A stretch of 64,000 nucleotides of DNA. It comes from Phytoactinopolyspora halophila. GTDB lineage: Bacteria > Actinomycetota > Actinomycetes > Jiangellales > Jiangellaceae. Below, piece by piece: positions 42,913 to 51,787 of this stretch. The position numbers were made by a program, and so were the translations under genes. The stretch lies in the NCBI RefSeq assembly GCF_003287285.1, contig NZ_QMIG01000010.1, forward strand, positions 1-64,000. Reading direction: 5' to 3'. The stretch's first letter is position 1. Every line of letters starts with the position of its first letter. Below the pieces are notes generated by a model. That model was not told where the DNA came from. It saw only the letters and a program-made list of their open reading frames with translations, and searched no databases.

Positions 42913-44100
42913 GTGTCCGGTGCGAGCATCTTGCATGCTGACCTCGACGCGTTCTACGCGTCGGTCGAGCAGCGAGACGAGCCGTCGCTACGGAACCGGC
43001 CGGTCATCGTCGGGCACGGCGTCGTGCTCGCGGCGAGCTATGAGGCGAAGGCGTGTGGCGTTCGTACGGCAATGAGCGGGGCTCAGGCTCGCTGGTTGTG
43101 CCCGCAGGCGATGGTTGTCGAGCCGAGGATGGCCGCCTACGCGGCCGCGAGCCGGGCCGTTTTCGCGCTCTTTGAACAAGTGACGCCGCTGGTCGAGGGA
43201 ATCTCGATCGATGAGGCGTTTCTCGACGTGGGTGGATTGCGGCGGATTTCCGGAGCACCCCTCGACATCGCGCGCCAGCTGCGACGACGCGTGCGCGACG
43301 AGCTCGGATTGCCGATCACGGTGGGGATCGCCGCGACGAAGTTCCTCGCCAAGGTCGCCAGCGCCGTGGCAAAGCCGGACGGACTGCTGGTCGTCTCACC
43401 CGGGCAGGAGCTCGACTTCTTGCACCCGTTGCCGGTAGAGCGGCTCTGGGGTGTCGGCCCGGCGACGGCACGCAAGCTGCGCGCGAAGGGCATGGCAACG
43501 GTGGGCGACGTGGCGGCGATGCCCCGCCGGACCCTCGTGTCGGCACTCGGGAGAGCTGCTGGCGACCATCTGCATCGGCTCGCGCAGGGCCAGGACGCAC
43601 GCCCGGTCCAGACGGGGCGTCGGCGGCGATCGGTGGGTGCGCAGTGCGCCCTGGGCCAACGGCCGCGGCCGTACGACGACGTCGACGCCATCCTGGCAAC
43701 CCTGCTCGATCGTGTCGGCCGCCGCCTGCGGGCAGGCCGGCGCGTCGGGCACACGGTGATGGTGCGGATGCGTTTCGCCGACTTCTCCCGGGCCACGCGT
43801 TCGTCCACGATGTCGCAGGCGACGGACGAGACCGAGTACCTTCTCGCGACGGCGCGGTGGCTCCTCGCGCGGTCGTGGCCGATGGTCGAGGAGAAGGGAC
43901 TCACGTTGATCGGGGTGGCGGTGACCAATCTTGACGACGCCCGGAACGTCCAGCTGGCGCTGCCGCTGGAGTGTGGCCCCGCGCGTCCTCTCGATGCCGC
44001 CCTGGACGAATTGCGTGGTCGCTACGGAGGCGCGGCGGTCACGCGAGCGTCTGGCCTCGGGAGGTCGATGTATGAATCCCCACCGCAGCTGTATGAATGA
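42913..44100 (+). CDS. dinB: DNA polymerase IV (Y family), 395 aa
   Basis: Translesion polymerase. Catalytic blocks: HADLDAFYASVEQ near the start, YEAKACGVRTAM, and SIDEAFLDVGG; then helix-hairpin-helix LWGVGPATARKLRAKGM and the little finger from ~245. GTG 42913 gives VSGASILHADLDAF; GTG 42907 is also in frame. With the LexA box immediately in front and no ribosome site, the mRNA is probably leaderless. No beta-clamp QLxLF motif is obvious, but NVQLALPLE near residue 353 resembles one. Confidence 0.93.
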   Translation: MSGASILHADLDAFYASVEQRDEPSLRNRPVIVGHGVVLAASYEAKACGVRTAMSGAQARWLCPQAMVVEPRMAAYAAASRAVFALFEQVTPLVEGISIDEAFLDVGGLRRISGAPLDIARQLRRRVRDELGLPITVGIAATKFLAKVASAVAKPDGLLVVSPGQELDFLHPLPVERLWGVGPATARKLRAKGMATVGDVAAMPRRTLVSALGRAAGDHLHRLAQGQDARPVQTGRRRRSVGAQCALGQRPRPYDDVDAILATLLDRVGRRLRAGRRVGHTVMVRMRFADFSRATRSSTMSQATDETEYLLATARWLLARSWPMVEEKGLTLIGVAVTNLDDARNVQLALPLECGPARPLDAALDELRGRYGGAAVTRASGLGRSMYESPPQLYE

Positions 44101-44173
44101 GCGCGCGTAGTTCCGATTTGCGGCATTTTCGACTATTGTTCCGATCGCTGTTCCGTGAGGGGGTCGGAGCTTG

Positions 44174-45904
44174 ATGAGAGGACGCCACGCACAACGGGGT
44201 CGGACGAGGCGGCGTTGGCCGGCTCGCACGGGCGGGACCATCATCGTGCTCGGTTTGCTCGCAGGCGCCGGGTATCTGGTTCGCGATTTCGTATCCGGCG
44301 ACGAGCAACGGCCGGGCGGCCCGGGCGGCGAGGCCCAGGCGTCCTGTGACGACACCCTGGCGCTCGCAGTGGCGGCGGCGCCCGATATCTTTCCGGCGAT
44401 CAGCGAGATCGTGCGCGCGTACGAAGCCGAGGACGGACCGTCCGTCGACGGCAGGTGCGTCTCGGTGGACGTGACACCGGTGCCCTCGGCCGAAGCCGTC
44501 GAGAGCCTGGACGGCGACGATGCTCCCGACCTGTGGCTGCCCGAGTCGAGCATCTGGCTGCAACGGGCATCGGAGACCGGTGCGCAGCTGGGAGAGAGCC
44601 GGTCGATAGCGACGTCCCCGCTCGTGATGGTGGCGCCGCAAGGGGTTGCGGAGGAGCAGCTGGGCTGGCCGGATGCCGAGGTCGCGTGGAGCAACGCGCT
44701 GTCGGATGACGTGGCCATGACTATCACCGATCCGATGAGCACGTCCGAAGGCTTGGCGACGTTGCTCGCGGTACAGGCAGCCACCGGTGAGTCTGGGGAA
44801 TCTCAGACGCAGCTAGTCGAAGCCATGACGACGGTGTCTGACAATACCGTGGCCGACGTCGACGAAGCCTACGGACAGGTCGTGGATGATCCCGCAGCCG
44901 CGCCGTTGTTCACGGCCACGGAGCAGTCCGTGGTGGCGCACAACGTGGAACACCCCGACAGCCCGGTGGTCGCCCTGTATCCGGAGGACGGGACGGCCGT
45001 CTTCGACTATCCGGCCGCGCTGGTGGGCGCGGACGATGCGGATGCGGCAACGGCGGAAGCGGTCGACGGCGTCGTCGACGCCCTGCGCGACGACGCGGCT
45101 GCGGCGGCGTTGGACGATGCCGGATTCCGCGCTCCGGACGGGACCGCAGGTGAGGTGGTCGGCGCCGTGGAGGGTGTCCAGCCACGAATGCCTGACGTGA
45201 TGGCGAGCCCGGAGCCCGAGACAGTGACCGCAGCGCTTCGGCAATGGGCAGCGTTGTCCCTGGAGATGCGGATGCTGGCGGTCATCGACGTCTCCGGCTC
45301 GATGTGGGAGACCGATGGCGGCGAGCAGACCCGCATCGAGCTGGTACGCGACGCCAACCTGGCCGCGCTCGACCTGATACCTCCCACCAGCGATCTCGGC
45401 CTGTGGGCGTTCTCCACCGAGGAGGATCCGCCGAACCACTGGCGCGAGCTGGTCGGCATCGGTCCCCTCGACGAGGAGCTCGGCGAGGGGACCCGCCTGG
45501 ACGCGCTCACCGAGGAGGTGACGGCACTTCCGGACTCCGAGGTCCGCGGCTGGACGGCCCTGTACGAGACCGCGTGGGCGGCGTACCAGGAGGTCAAGGA
45601 GAACTACGACCCCAACAAGGTCAACTCGGTGGTCCTGCTCACCGACGGCGAAGACGAGTGGGGGCCGGACCTGTCTCCCGAGATGGACCTCGACACGTTG
45701 CTGACGCAGCTCCGCGCGCAGCACGATCCCGCTCGTCCCGTCTTGCTGATCACTATCGGGATCGGGCCGGACGCGGACATGGACGCACTCCGGCAGATAT
45801 CGGAGGCCACCGGCGCGTCGGCGTATCAGGCCGAGGATCCCGAAGACATCCAGGACATCTTCTTCCGTGCCATGCTCGAACGCCAGTGCCGCCCGAACTG
45901 CTGA
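44174..45904 (+). CDS. Membrane-anchored substrate-binding/VWA protein, 576 aa
   Basis: An N-terminal basic stretch and helix (TIIVLGLLAGAGYLV) anchor the protein outside. Residues ~60-330 resemble a periplasmic binding protein (VAAAPDIFPAISEIVRAYE, WLPESSIWLQRA, TSPLVMVAPQGVAEEQLGWP in pieces). The C-terminal von Willebrand A domain (~375-575) has the complete MIDAS DVSGSMW and TDGEDEWGPD. This hybrid is common in actinobacteria but its ligand is unknown. ATG 44174 is chosen; TTG 44171 is also possible. Confidence 0.88.
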   Translation: MRGRHAQRGRTRRRWPARTGGTIIVLGLLAGAGYLVRDFVSGDEQRPGGPGGEAQASCDDTLALAVAAAPDIFPAISEIVRAYEAEDGPSVDGRCVSVDVTPVPSAEAVESLDGDDAPDLWLPESSIWLQRASETGAQLGESRSIATSPLVMVAPQGVAEEQLGWPDAEVAWSNALSDDVAMTITDPMSTSEGLATLLAVQAATGESGESQTQLVEAMTTVSDNTVADVDEAYGQVVDDPAAAPLFTATEQSVVAHNVEHPDSPVVALYPEDGTAVFDYPAALVGADDADAATAEAVDGVVDALRDDAAAAALDDAGFRAPDGTAGEVVGAVEGVQPRMPDVMASPEPETVTAALRQWAALSLEMRMLAVIDVSGSMWETDGGEQTRIELVRDANLAALDLIPPTSDLGLWAFSTEEDPPNHWRELVGIGPLDEELGEGTRLDALTEEVTALPDSEVRGWTALYETAWAAYQEVKENYDPNKVNSVVLLTDGEDEWGPDLSPEMDLDTLLTQLRAQHDPARPVLLITIGIGPDADMDALRQISEATGASAYQAEDPEDIQDIFFRAMLERQCRPNC

Positions 45905-45962
45905 CCCCCGCCGTGATTGGCGGCCGGGACGCCGATCGGTCGAAGCCGAGCCCGCGTCGTCC

Positions 45963-47396
45963 TTACGGCGTGCGGGGCTGATGCCCGAAGCGCGCCGGCT
46001 TCCAGGAGGAGGTGTGGACATAGGGATCGACGTGGCGTCGGGCGTCCGGCTGGGCGGGCGCGGCCTCGATGGCCGGCGCGGCCTCGCCGGCCTCGACCAT
46101 CCGCTGGATGAGGCGTTCGCGTAGCTCGTCGGCGATGGCGCGATGAGATGGCAGCCCGGCCAGATTGTCCAGCTCGTGGGGGTCGTTCACGACGTCGTAG
46201 AGCTCGGTTTCCACATAGCGCGAGGCGCTCGCATCGTGCCAGGGGTCGGCGTCCGGCGCGGTCACGTGGTACTTCCACCGCGACGTCCGGATCACCCGGC
46301 CCACCTCGGACTCGCTCACCTGCAGGAACACGTCGTCGGGCCATTCGGCTGCGGGATCTTGTACGAGCGGCAGGAACGAGCGGCCCTGCATGTCGGAGGG
46401 GACGTCCAGGCCGGCGGCGTCGAGCAACGTCGGTGGCAGGTCGATGGTGCTCACCGGCTGTTCGATGCGGCGGCCTCCGTCGAACCCGGGCCCGCACAAC
46501 GCCATCGGCACCCGGATGGATCCGTCGTGACACGAGCGCTTGTACTCGTCATTGCGGGTCTTGAAGTGACAACCATGATCGGACGTGAACGCCACGATGG
46601 TGTTGTCCAGGAGGTCCATACTGCGCAGCGCGTCGAGCAGTCGGGCAAATCCCTCGTCGACTCGTCGCACCTGCCCCCAGTAGCCGCCGATGTGGCGATG
46701 CGCGGTCCCGCCCTCGGCAGAGAGAGCCGCGAGATCGGGCGGCATCCAGCGTCCCCGGTAGCGTTCCTCGTACCCCACCGGTGCCGGATAGGCGTCGATC
46801 TCGTTCTGGTGGTGGGGCTCCACGAGCGAACAGAACAGGAAGAACGGCTCGGGAGGCGACGCGTCGACGCCCGGAGTGCCCGCGTGGTCAGCGACGAACC
46901 GGATCGCGGCGTCGTACAGCGCGTCAGTCCGATAACCGGGCAACATGACGGCCTCGCCGTCCTCATCGAAGACGACGGTCCGGTAAGCGTCCGAGGTGAA
47001 CTCGAGGATGTTCGCGCCCAGCCAGGTGTGGTATCCGCCTCGCTGGTGGGCTGGTACTGGATCGGAGTCGGCTAGATGCCACTTGCCGATGTAGCCGGTG
47101 GTGTAGCCCGCGTCGCCGAAGCAGGACGCCAGCGTCCGGCTTTCTTCGGGCAGCGGAATGCCGTTGCGGAAACAGCCCGTCGTCGTGGGATATTGACCGG
47201 TCTGCATCGCCGCACGGGCCGGCGCGCACACGGGCTGCGGTGTGAATGCCTGTGCGGCGTGCGTACCGGTCTGCGCCACGTCATCGAACGTTGGCGTGAG
47301 ATCGAGCGGGTTCCCGTGCGCTCCCGTGCTGTCCCACCGCTGCTGATCGGTGAAGATGACGATGACGTTCGGATGTTGGGGACGGGCCCTGGACAT
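45963..47396 (-). CDS. Sulfatase (type I, formylglycine-dependent), 477 aa
   Basis: Arylsulfatase-family hydrolase. N-terminal metal motif VIVIFTDQQRWDSTG, formylglycine site QPVCAPARAAMQTGQYP (Cys form, so needs FGE-type or anSME maturation elsewhere), KWHLADSD and the second metal site FTSDHGCHFKT. No signal peptide is present, so it acts in the cytoplasm on imported sugar. Being the last gene of a LacI-SBP-permease operon, it should desulfate an imported sulfated oligosaccharide or choline-type compound; the glycan is not known. Confidence 0.92.
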   Translation of the reverse strand: MSRARPQHPNVIVIFTDQQRWDSTGAHGNPLDLTPTFDDVAQTGTHAAQAFTPQPVCAPARAAMQTGQYPTTTGCFRNGIPLPEESRTLASCFGDAGYTTGYIGKWHLADSDPVPAHQRGGYHTWLGANILEFTSDAYRTVVFDEDGEAVMLPGYRTDALYDAAIRFVADHAGTPGVDASPPEPFFLFCSLVEPHHQNEIDAYPAPVGYEERYRGRWMPPDLAALSAEGGTAHRHIGGYWGQVRRVDEGFARLLDALRSMDLLDNTIVAFTSDHGCHFKTRNDEYKRSCHDGSIRVPMALCGPGFDGGRRIEQPVSTIDLPPTLLDAAGLDVPSDMQGRSFLPLVQDPAAEWPDDVFLQVSESEVGRVIRTSRWKYHVTAPDADPWHDASASRYVETELYDVVNDPHELDNLAGLPSHRAIADELRERLIQRMVEAGEAAPAIEAAPAQPDARRHVDPYVHTSSWKPARFGHQPRTP

Positions 47397-47405
47397 GTAT
47401 CTCCC

Positions 47406-48233
47406 TTACTTGAGTCCACTCAATGTGATACCCCGAACGAAGTACCGCTGGGTCAACAGGAACAGCACAACGGTGGGGATGAAGAGAAGGACCGATCCCG
47501 CCGCCGTGAGATGCCAGAGCGTGAAGTACTCCTGGTTGAACAGCGTGAGGCCGACGGGGATGGTGCGCATGTCTTCCGTGGTGGTTGCTACGAGTGGCCA
47601 GATGAATTCGTTCCACTGGTAGACGAACGTGAAGACTCCTAGCACTGCCATCGCTGGCTTGACCTGGGGCAGGATCACCCTGGCGTAGATCCGCAGCTCG
47701 GAGGCCCCGTCGATACGTGCTGCCTGGATGAGATCGTCCGGAATCGGCTGGATGAACTGGCGCATCAGGAAGATGCCGAACGCGTCCATGAGGAACGGCG
47801 TGATCAGCGCCTGGTAGGTGTTCAGCCAGCCGAGGTCCGCCATCATCGTGTACAGCGGGATCATCCGCACGAACAGCGGCACCATGAGGGTGGCCAGCAG
47901 CAGCATGAACAGGATGTTCTTCAGCGGGAACTGGAACTTGGCGAAGACGTAGCCGACGAGCGGGTCGAACAGCAGGTGCGCGATGGTGATGCCGCCGGTC
48001 ACGATGGCGCTGTTGAGGATGAAGTTGCCGAACGGTGCGCGCTCGAAGAGTTCCAGGTAGTTGCCGAACTGTGGCTCCTCGGGCAACAGCACCGGATCGG
48101 CGGAGAGCGTTTCGGCCTCCGTCTGCAGGGACAGCAGTCCCATGTAGATCAGCGGCACCACGGTGATCGCGGCGGCGAATCCGAGTATCAGGTAGCTTCT
48201 GATTCGGGCGCCTGTCGTCATGTGGCGAAGCAT
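47406..48233 (-). CDS. Carbohydrate ABC permease (MalG type), 275 aa
   Basis: CUT1-family permease with six hydrophobic segments (LILGFAAAITVVPLIYMGLL; FILNSAIVTGGITIAHLLFD; ILFMLLLATLMVPLFVRM and others) and the coupling EAA loop EA-like IQAARIDGASELRIYARVILPQ. ATG 48233 shares a base with the stop of the upstream permease; ATG 48221 (MTTGARIRS) is an alternative start. Imports with the MalF-type partner and the binding protein. Confidence 0.93.
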   Translation of the reverse strand: MLRHMTTGARIRSYLILGFAAAITVVPLIYMGLLSLQTEAETLSADPVLLPEEPQFGNYLELFERAPFGNFILNSAIVTGGITIAHLLFDPLVGYVFAKFQFPLKNILFMLLLATLMVPLFVRMIPLYTMMADLGWLNTYQALITPFLMDAFGIFLMRQFIQPIPDDLIQAARIDGASELRIYARVILPQVKPAMAVLGVFTFVYQWNEFIWPLVATTTEDMRTIPVGLTLFNQEYFTLWHLTAAGSVLLFIPTVVLFLLTQRYFVRGITLSGLK

Positions 48234-49174
48234 CAGTACTGCACCTCTCCCCGGCGGCCGATCCGCAGCTGCACCATCGTGAATGCGACGATCACGATGA
48301 GCAGCAAGAAGGACAGCGCCGACGCGTAGCCGAAGTCTCGGGCGGTGAAGGCCACGTTGAACAGATGAAAGACGAATAGGTCCGTGCTGTTCCCCGGTCC
48401 GCCGCCGGTGATGATGTACGCCTGGGCGAATGCCTGCAATCCGGTGATCACCATCATGACGGAGACGAACAGGGTGGTCGGTGCCAGCAGCGGCAGCGTG
48501 ATTCGCCAGAACCGCTGGCGCGGGCTAGCCCCGTCGATGATCGCGGCCTCGTAGTAGACCTCCGGTATGCCCTGCAGCCCGGCCAGGAACAGCACCATCG
48601 TGTACCCGACGTTCATCCAGAGGGTGACCCCGATGATGGTCGCCAGGGGGTGCGTGTTGAGCCAGGCCTGGGTCGGCAGTCCCAGGCTGTCCAGTACGCG
48701 GTTGAGGATCCCCAGCTGCGGATCGAGGATGTTGCGCCACAACAGGCCCACGATCGCCACCGACGTGAGATACGGAACCAGCAGCGCCGCGCGGAACACC
48801 ACGCGTCCGCGCAGCGGCTGGTCCACCAGCAGGGCCAGGCCCAGTCCGATGACGATGGCCCCGATCGTTGTTCCGGCGCCGAAGATCAGCGTGATGATGA
48901 AGGAGTTCTGTACGGCCTGATCCTGAAACGCCTGGATGTAGTTGTCTAAGCCGGTAAAGGTATCCGCCTGCGGACCGGTCCGTAAGGAGTTCCCGAAGAT
49001 GTTGATGATCGGGCCGTAAAACATCAGCCCGAAGAAGGCGAACGCCGGCAACAGGAACAGGTAGGCCGTCAGCGCGTACCGGCGAGACATCGACAGCCGC
49101 CAGCGGGGCCGGGCGGGTGGCGGAGAGTCGTCGGTGACGGCCGCGTCCGCGTCGCGTAGGTCGGAGTAGCTCAT
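48233..49174 (-). CDS. Carbohydrate ABC permease (MalF type), 313 aa
   Basis: Six transmembrane segments after a cytoplasmic leader; EAA loop YYEAAIIDGASPRQRFWRITLP. FLLPAFAFFGLMFYGPIINIF and ITGGGPGNSTDLFVFHLF are MalF hallmarks. No ATPase gene is in the cluster, as usual for actinobacterial CUT1 systems that share an MsiK-type ATPase. Confidence 0.93.
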   Translation of the reverse strand: MSYSDLRDADAAVTDDSPPPARPRWRLSMSRRYALTAYLFLLPAFAFFGLMFYGPIINIFGNSLRTGPQADTFTGLDNYIQAFQDQAVQNSFIITLIFGAGTTIGAIVIGLGLALLVDQPLRGRVVFRAALLVPYLTSVAIVGLLWRNILDPQLGILNRVLDSLGLPTQAWLNTHPLATIIGVTLWMNVGYTMVLFLAGLQGIPEVYYEAAIIDGASPRQRFWRITLPLLAPTTLFVSVMMVITGLQAFAQAYIITGGGPGNSTDLFVFHLFNVAFTARDFGYASALSFLLLIVIVAFTMVQLRIGRRGEVQY

Positions 49175-49177
49175 GGC

Positions 49178-50485
49178 TCAGTCCGCCAGCACCTGCTCCG
49201 CCTCGGAGAGGAACGCGTCCAGCGCGTCGTCGGCGGGCGTGTTGTTCATGACGACGTCCTGGTAGAGCGTGTCGAACAGTTCGTCGATCTCGCCGCTCTT
49301 GCCCGTCAGGCGCAGGTCCTCCTTGTAGTCGACCGCGTACGGGAAGGCCTTGGCGAATACGGAGTACTGGTCGTTGTCCTGCACCGCAGACGACTCCGCC
49401 CACGAGACCCGGGGCATCAGCATTCCGGCCTCGTCGGTGGCTTGCTCTTCCACGTCGAGTGCGGTGAGCCGCTTGATGAGGTCCCACGCGAGGTCCGGAT
49501 GGGACGCCTGAGCCGGGATGAAGACGCTCGTACCAGCCTGGACCGCGGCCTGTTTCTCCCGGCGGAGTGCGGGCGCGATGCCGAGTTCCAGATCGGGGCT
49601 GGTCTCGCGGATCGGAAGGAGGTCCCACGGCCCGGACAGGATCATCGCGGCCCGTTCGGCGGACAACAGCTTCTGCGGACCGGAGTAGTCGGTACCGGGC
49701 GTCGGAACGGGCGCAACCTTGTGCTTGTGCACCAGATCGGCCTGGAACTGGAGCGCCTCGACCGCTGCGTCGCGCGGGGTCATCAGCTCCTCGGTCTCCG
49801 GATCGTAGTAGCGGACGCCGTTCTGGAGCATCCAGGACCACGCGTAGCTGGCGTCCTGGTTCAACGCGATGCCGTGCACGTCGTCTCCGGTGAGTTCCTT
49901 CGCCACCTCCAGCAGGTCGTCCCACGTCTCGGGTGGCTCCAGGCCGGCCGCATCGAACATCGCCTTGTTGTAGAACGGCAGGACGCAGGTCAGGTGCAGC
50001 TGGATGCCGTACACCTCGCCCTCGTAGGAGTTCCGGTCGATGGTGGTGGGCTGCCAGTCGTCGGGGAAGCCCATCTCGGCGCCGTCCTCGTCGATGTAGG
50101 GCTGCAGCGAGAGCGCGTCGCCACTAATGGCGAACTCCTGCGCCCAACCCGCGTCCTCGACCAGGTCGGGAACGTTCCCGGCTGCGAAGTCGGAGAGCAA
50201 CCGGGTTCGCATGTCGTCCCATTGGTACTTCTGGAAGTTGACCGTGAGGCCGTGTTCCTCTTCGAACTCCTTGATGACCTCCTCGTAAGCCTCGTACGCG
50301 TGCCCGGCGTTCCAGTAGATGGTGAACGTGCCGTCGTCGCCGCCGCTGTCGGCGGCGTCGGCGGTGGTCTCGTCGTCGGGTGCGCCGGCGCCACAACTGG
50401 TGGCGAACGATCCGGCCACGCCGGCGAGAGCCCCGGCACCGGTCCAGCGGAGAAGTTGGCGGCGCGTCGGTTGTTGGGTAGCCAT
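49178..50485 (-). CDS. Sugar ABC substrate-binding lipoprotein, 435 aa
   Basis: Extracellular solute-binding protein family 1. The N-terminus has a twin-arginine-like RRQLLRWTGAGALAGVAGS and a lipobox ending at Cys31 (ATSC), so it is a Tat- or Sec-exported lipoprotein. Body motifs: IYWNAGHAYEAYEEVIKEFE, GQAAMIL-type SAERAAMILSGPWDL. ATG 50485 has GAAAGGAGC upstream. Ligand probably a sulfated sugar, inferred from the sulfatase. Confidence 0.92.
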   Translation of the reverse strand: MATQQPTRRQLLRWTGAGALAGVAGSFATSCGAGAPDDETTADAADSGGDDGTFTIYWNAGHAYEAYEEVIKEFEEEHGLTVNFQKYQWDDMRTRLLSDFAAGNVPDLVEDAGWAQEFAISGDALSLQPYIDEDGAEMGFPDDWQPTTIDRNSYEGEVYGIQLHLTCVLPFYNKAMFDAAGLEPPETWDDLLEVAKELTGDDVHGIALNQDASYAWSWMLQNGVRYYDPETEELMTPRDAAVEALQFQADLVHKHKVAPVPTPGTDYSGPQKLLSAERAAMILSGPWDLLPIRETSPDLELGIAPALRREKQAAVQAGTSVFIPAQASHPDLAWDLIKRLTALDVEEQATDEAGMLMPRVSWAESSAVQDNDQYSVFAKAFPYAVDYKEDLRLTGKSGEIDELFDTLYQDVVMNNTPADDALDAFLSEAEQVLAD

Positions 50486-50521
50486 GGTGGTGCTCCTTTC
50501 GCGACGGTGCGGCGTCGCAGG

Positions 50522-51550
50522 TCAGGATGTTCCGCGAGGGGCGAAGACCCATGGGGTCGTGAGCTCGCGGCCTGGCGGTGGATCGGATGCCAGGACGCGG
50601 TCGAACAGCAACCGGGAGACGTCGGTGAAGTCGTCCGCGGACGGCGGGCCGACGGTGCTCAGCGGCGGCCGGGTGATACGGGTTTCGGGAAGGTTGCCGC
50701 AGCCGACGATCGCGACGTCGTCGGGAATGCCGAGGCCGGCATCGCGCGCGGCCCAGACCGAGCTGATGGCCGACCGCGCCGAGGCGGCGAAGATGGCGTC
50801 CGGCCTGTCGGGCCGGTTGAGCAACTCGGTGACGGCCTGGTAGGCGGCGACCCGGTCGTCAGCGCCTTCGACGACGAGGCTGTCATCGAACGCGGCGTCA
50901 TGCCGTTCCCGCGCGGCACGATAGGCACCGAACCGCTCGGATCGCTCGCGAGCGGTGGGATCGTTGACCTCCTCGCGGTGTCCGACGAATGCGATCCGGC
51001 GGCGCCCGTTCGCATACAGGTGGTCGAGGGCCTCGCCGCACGCTCCGGCTTCCGGGGCGCGAACGACGTCGAACCCGTTCGGCCGTACCGAGTTGTTCAT
51101 GGCGACCAGCGGAAGCCCGCCGCGGGCCAGCTCGATGAGCATCTCTTCGGAGAACCACGGCACCTTGGCCGGTCCGATGACGGCGGCGTCGGCGATGCGC
51201 TGCTGCAGGAGAGTTGCCGTCTTGGCGGCGCGCTCGGCCGAGTCGACCACCATGGTGATGACGCCGTAGCCGGCTTCGTCAGCCGTGGCGTGCAGGTCGC
51301 GAGCGAGCTGGTCGTTCGTCGGGACGCCGATGGAGTCGACGATGAGGCAAATCTGCTCGGTCTTGCGACGGCGCAAGCTCTGGGCCGCCCGGTTGGGCGA
51401 GTAGTCCAGCTGCCGGGCTGCGGCCAGGACCCGATCCCGGGTGGTGGCCGGTATCCGATCGCTCATGCGGCCGTTCATGACGTAGGACACCGTCGCCACC
51501 GAAACCCCGGCCAACGCGGCGACGTCCCGGGACGTCCATCGACGAGACAT
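50522..51550 (-). CDS. LacI-family transcriptional regulator, 342 aa
   Basis: The N-terminal LacI HTH (TSRDVAALAGVSVATVSYVM) is intact with the hinge YSPNRAAQSLRRRKTEQI, followed by a periplasmic-binding-like sensor. The first gene of the operon; genes downstream start 37 bp later. Start: ATG 51550 (MSRRWTSRD); ATG 51568 lies within the operator. Likely binds the imported sugar or its desulfated product and controls its own operon through 51549-51568. Confidence 0.93.
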   Translation of the reverse strand: MSRRWTSRDVAALAGVSVATVSYVMNGRMSDRIPATTRDRVLAAARQLDYSPNRAAQSLRRRKTEQICLIVDSIGVPTNDQLARDLHATADEAGYGVITMVVDSAERAAKTATLLQQRIADAAVIGPAKVPWFSEEMLIELARGGLPLVAMNNSVRPNGFDVVRAPEAGACGEALDHLYANGRRRIAFVGHREEVNDPTARERSERFGAYRAARERHDAAFDDSLVVEGADDRVAAYQAVTELLNRPDRPDAIFAASARSAISSVWAARDAGLGIPDDVAIVGCGNLPETRITRPPLSTVGPPSADDFTDVSRLLFDRVLASDPPPGRELTTPWVFAPRGTS

Positions 51551-51568
51551 GCTTATACGTTTATGCAT
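51549..51568. promoter_or_regulatory. LacI-type operator at the regulator's own start
   Basis: ATGCTTATACGTTTATGCAT is a 20-bp near-perfect palindrome with the central CG typical of LacI/GalR operators (ATGC-TA--ACGT--TA-GCAT). A -35 TTGACA (complement, 51580-51585) lies just upstream, so the operator covers the -10 region and the ATG. It predicts autoregulation of the whole LacI-to-sulfatase operon. Confidence 0.75.
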
Positions 51569-51787
51569 AGATAGCTCTCTGTCAATAGTTTGCTATATCT
51601 ATGCTGTTCACCTGCGGAGTCACATGATCGCTGGGTGAGTTTAATCGAATCAACATGCGGTTGGCTTGAAGGCGCGGGGCCGCCGGAATAATGAGCTCGG
51701 TGGCGGTTGATCCGGCTGGCCGCCGCGTGATCCTCACCCGAACGGGTATCGCAAACGGCATGTGCCCGTGCAGGTTTGGGAGGAAGC

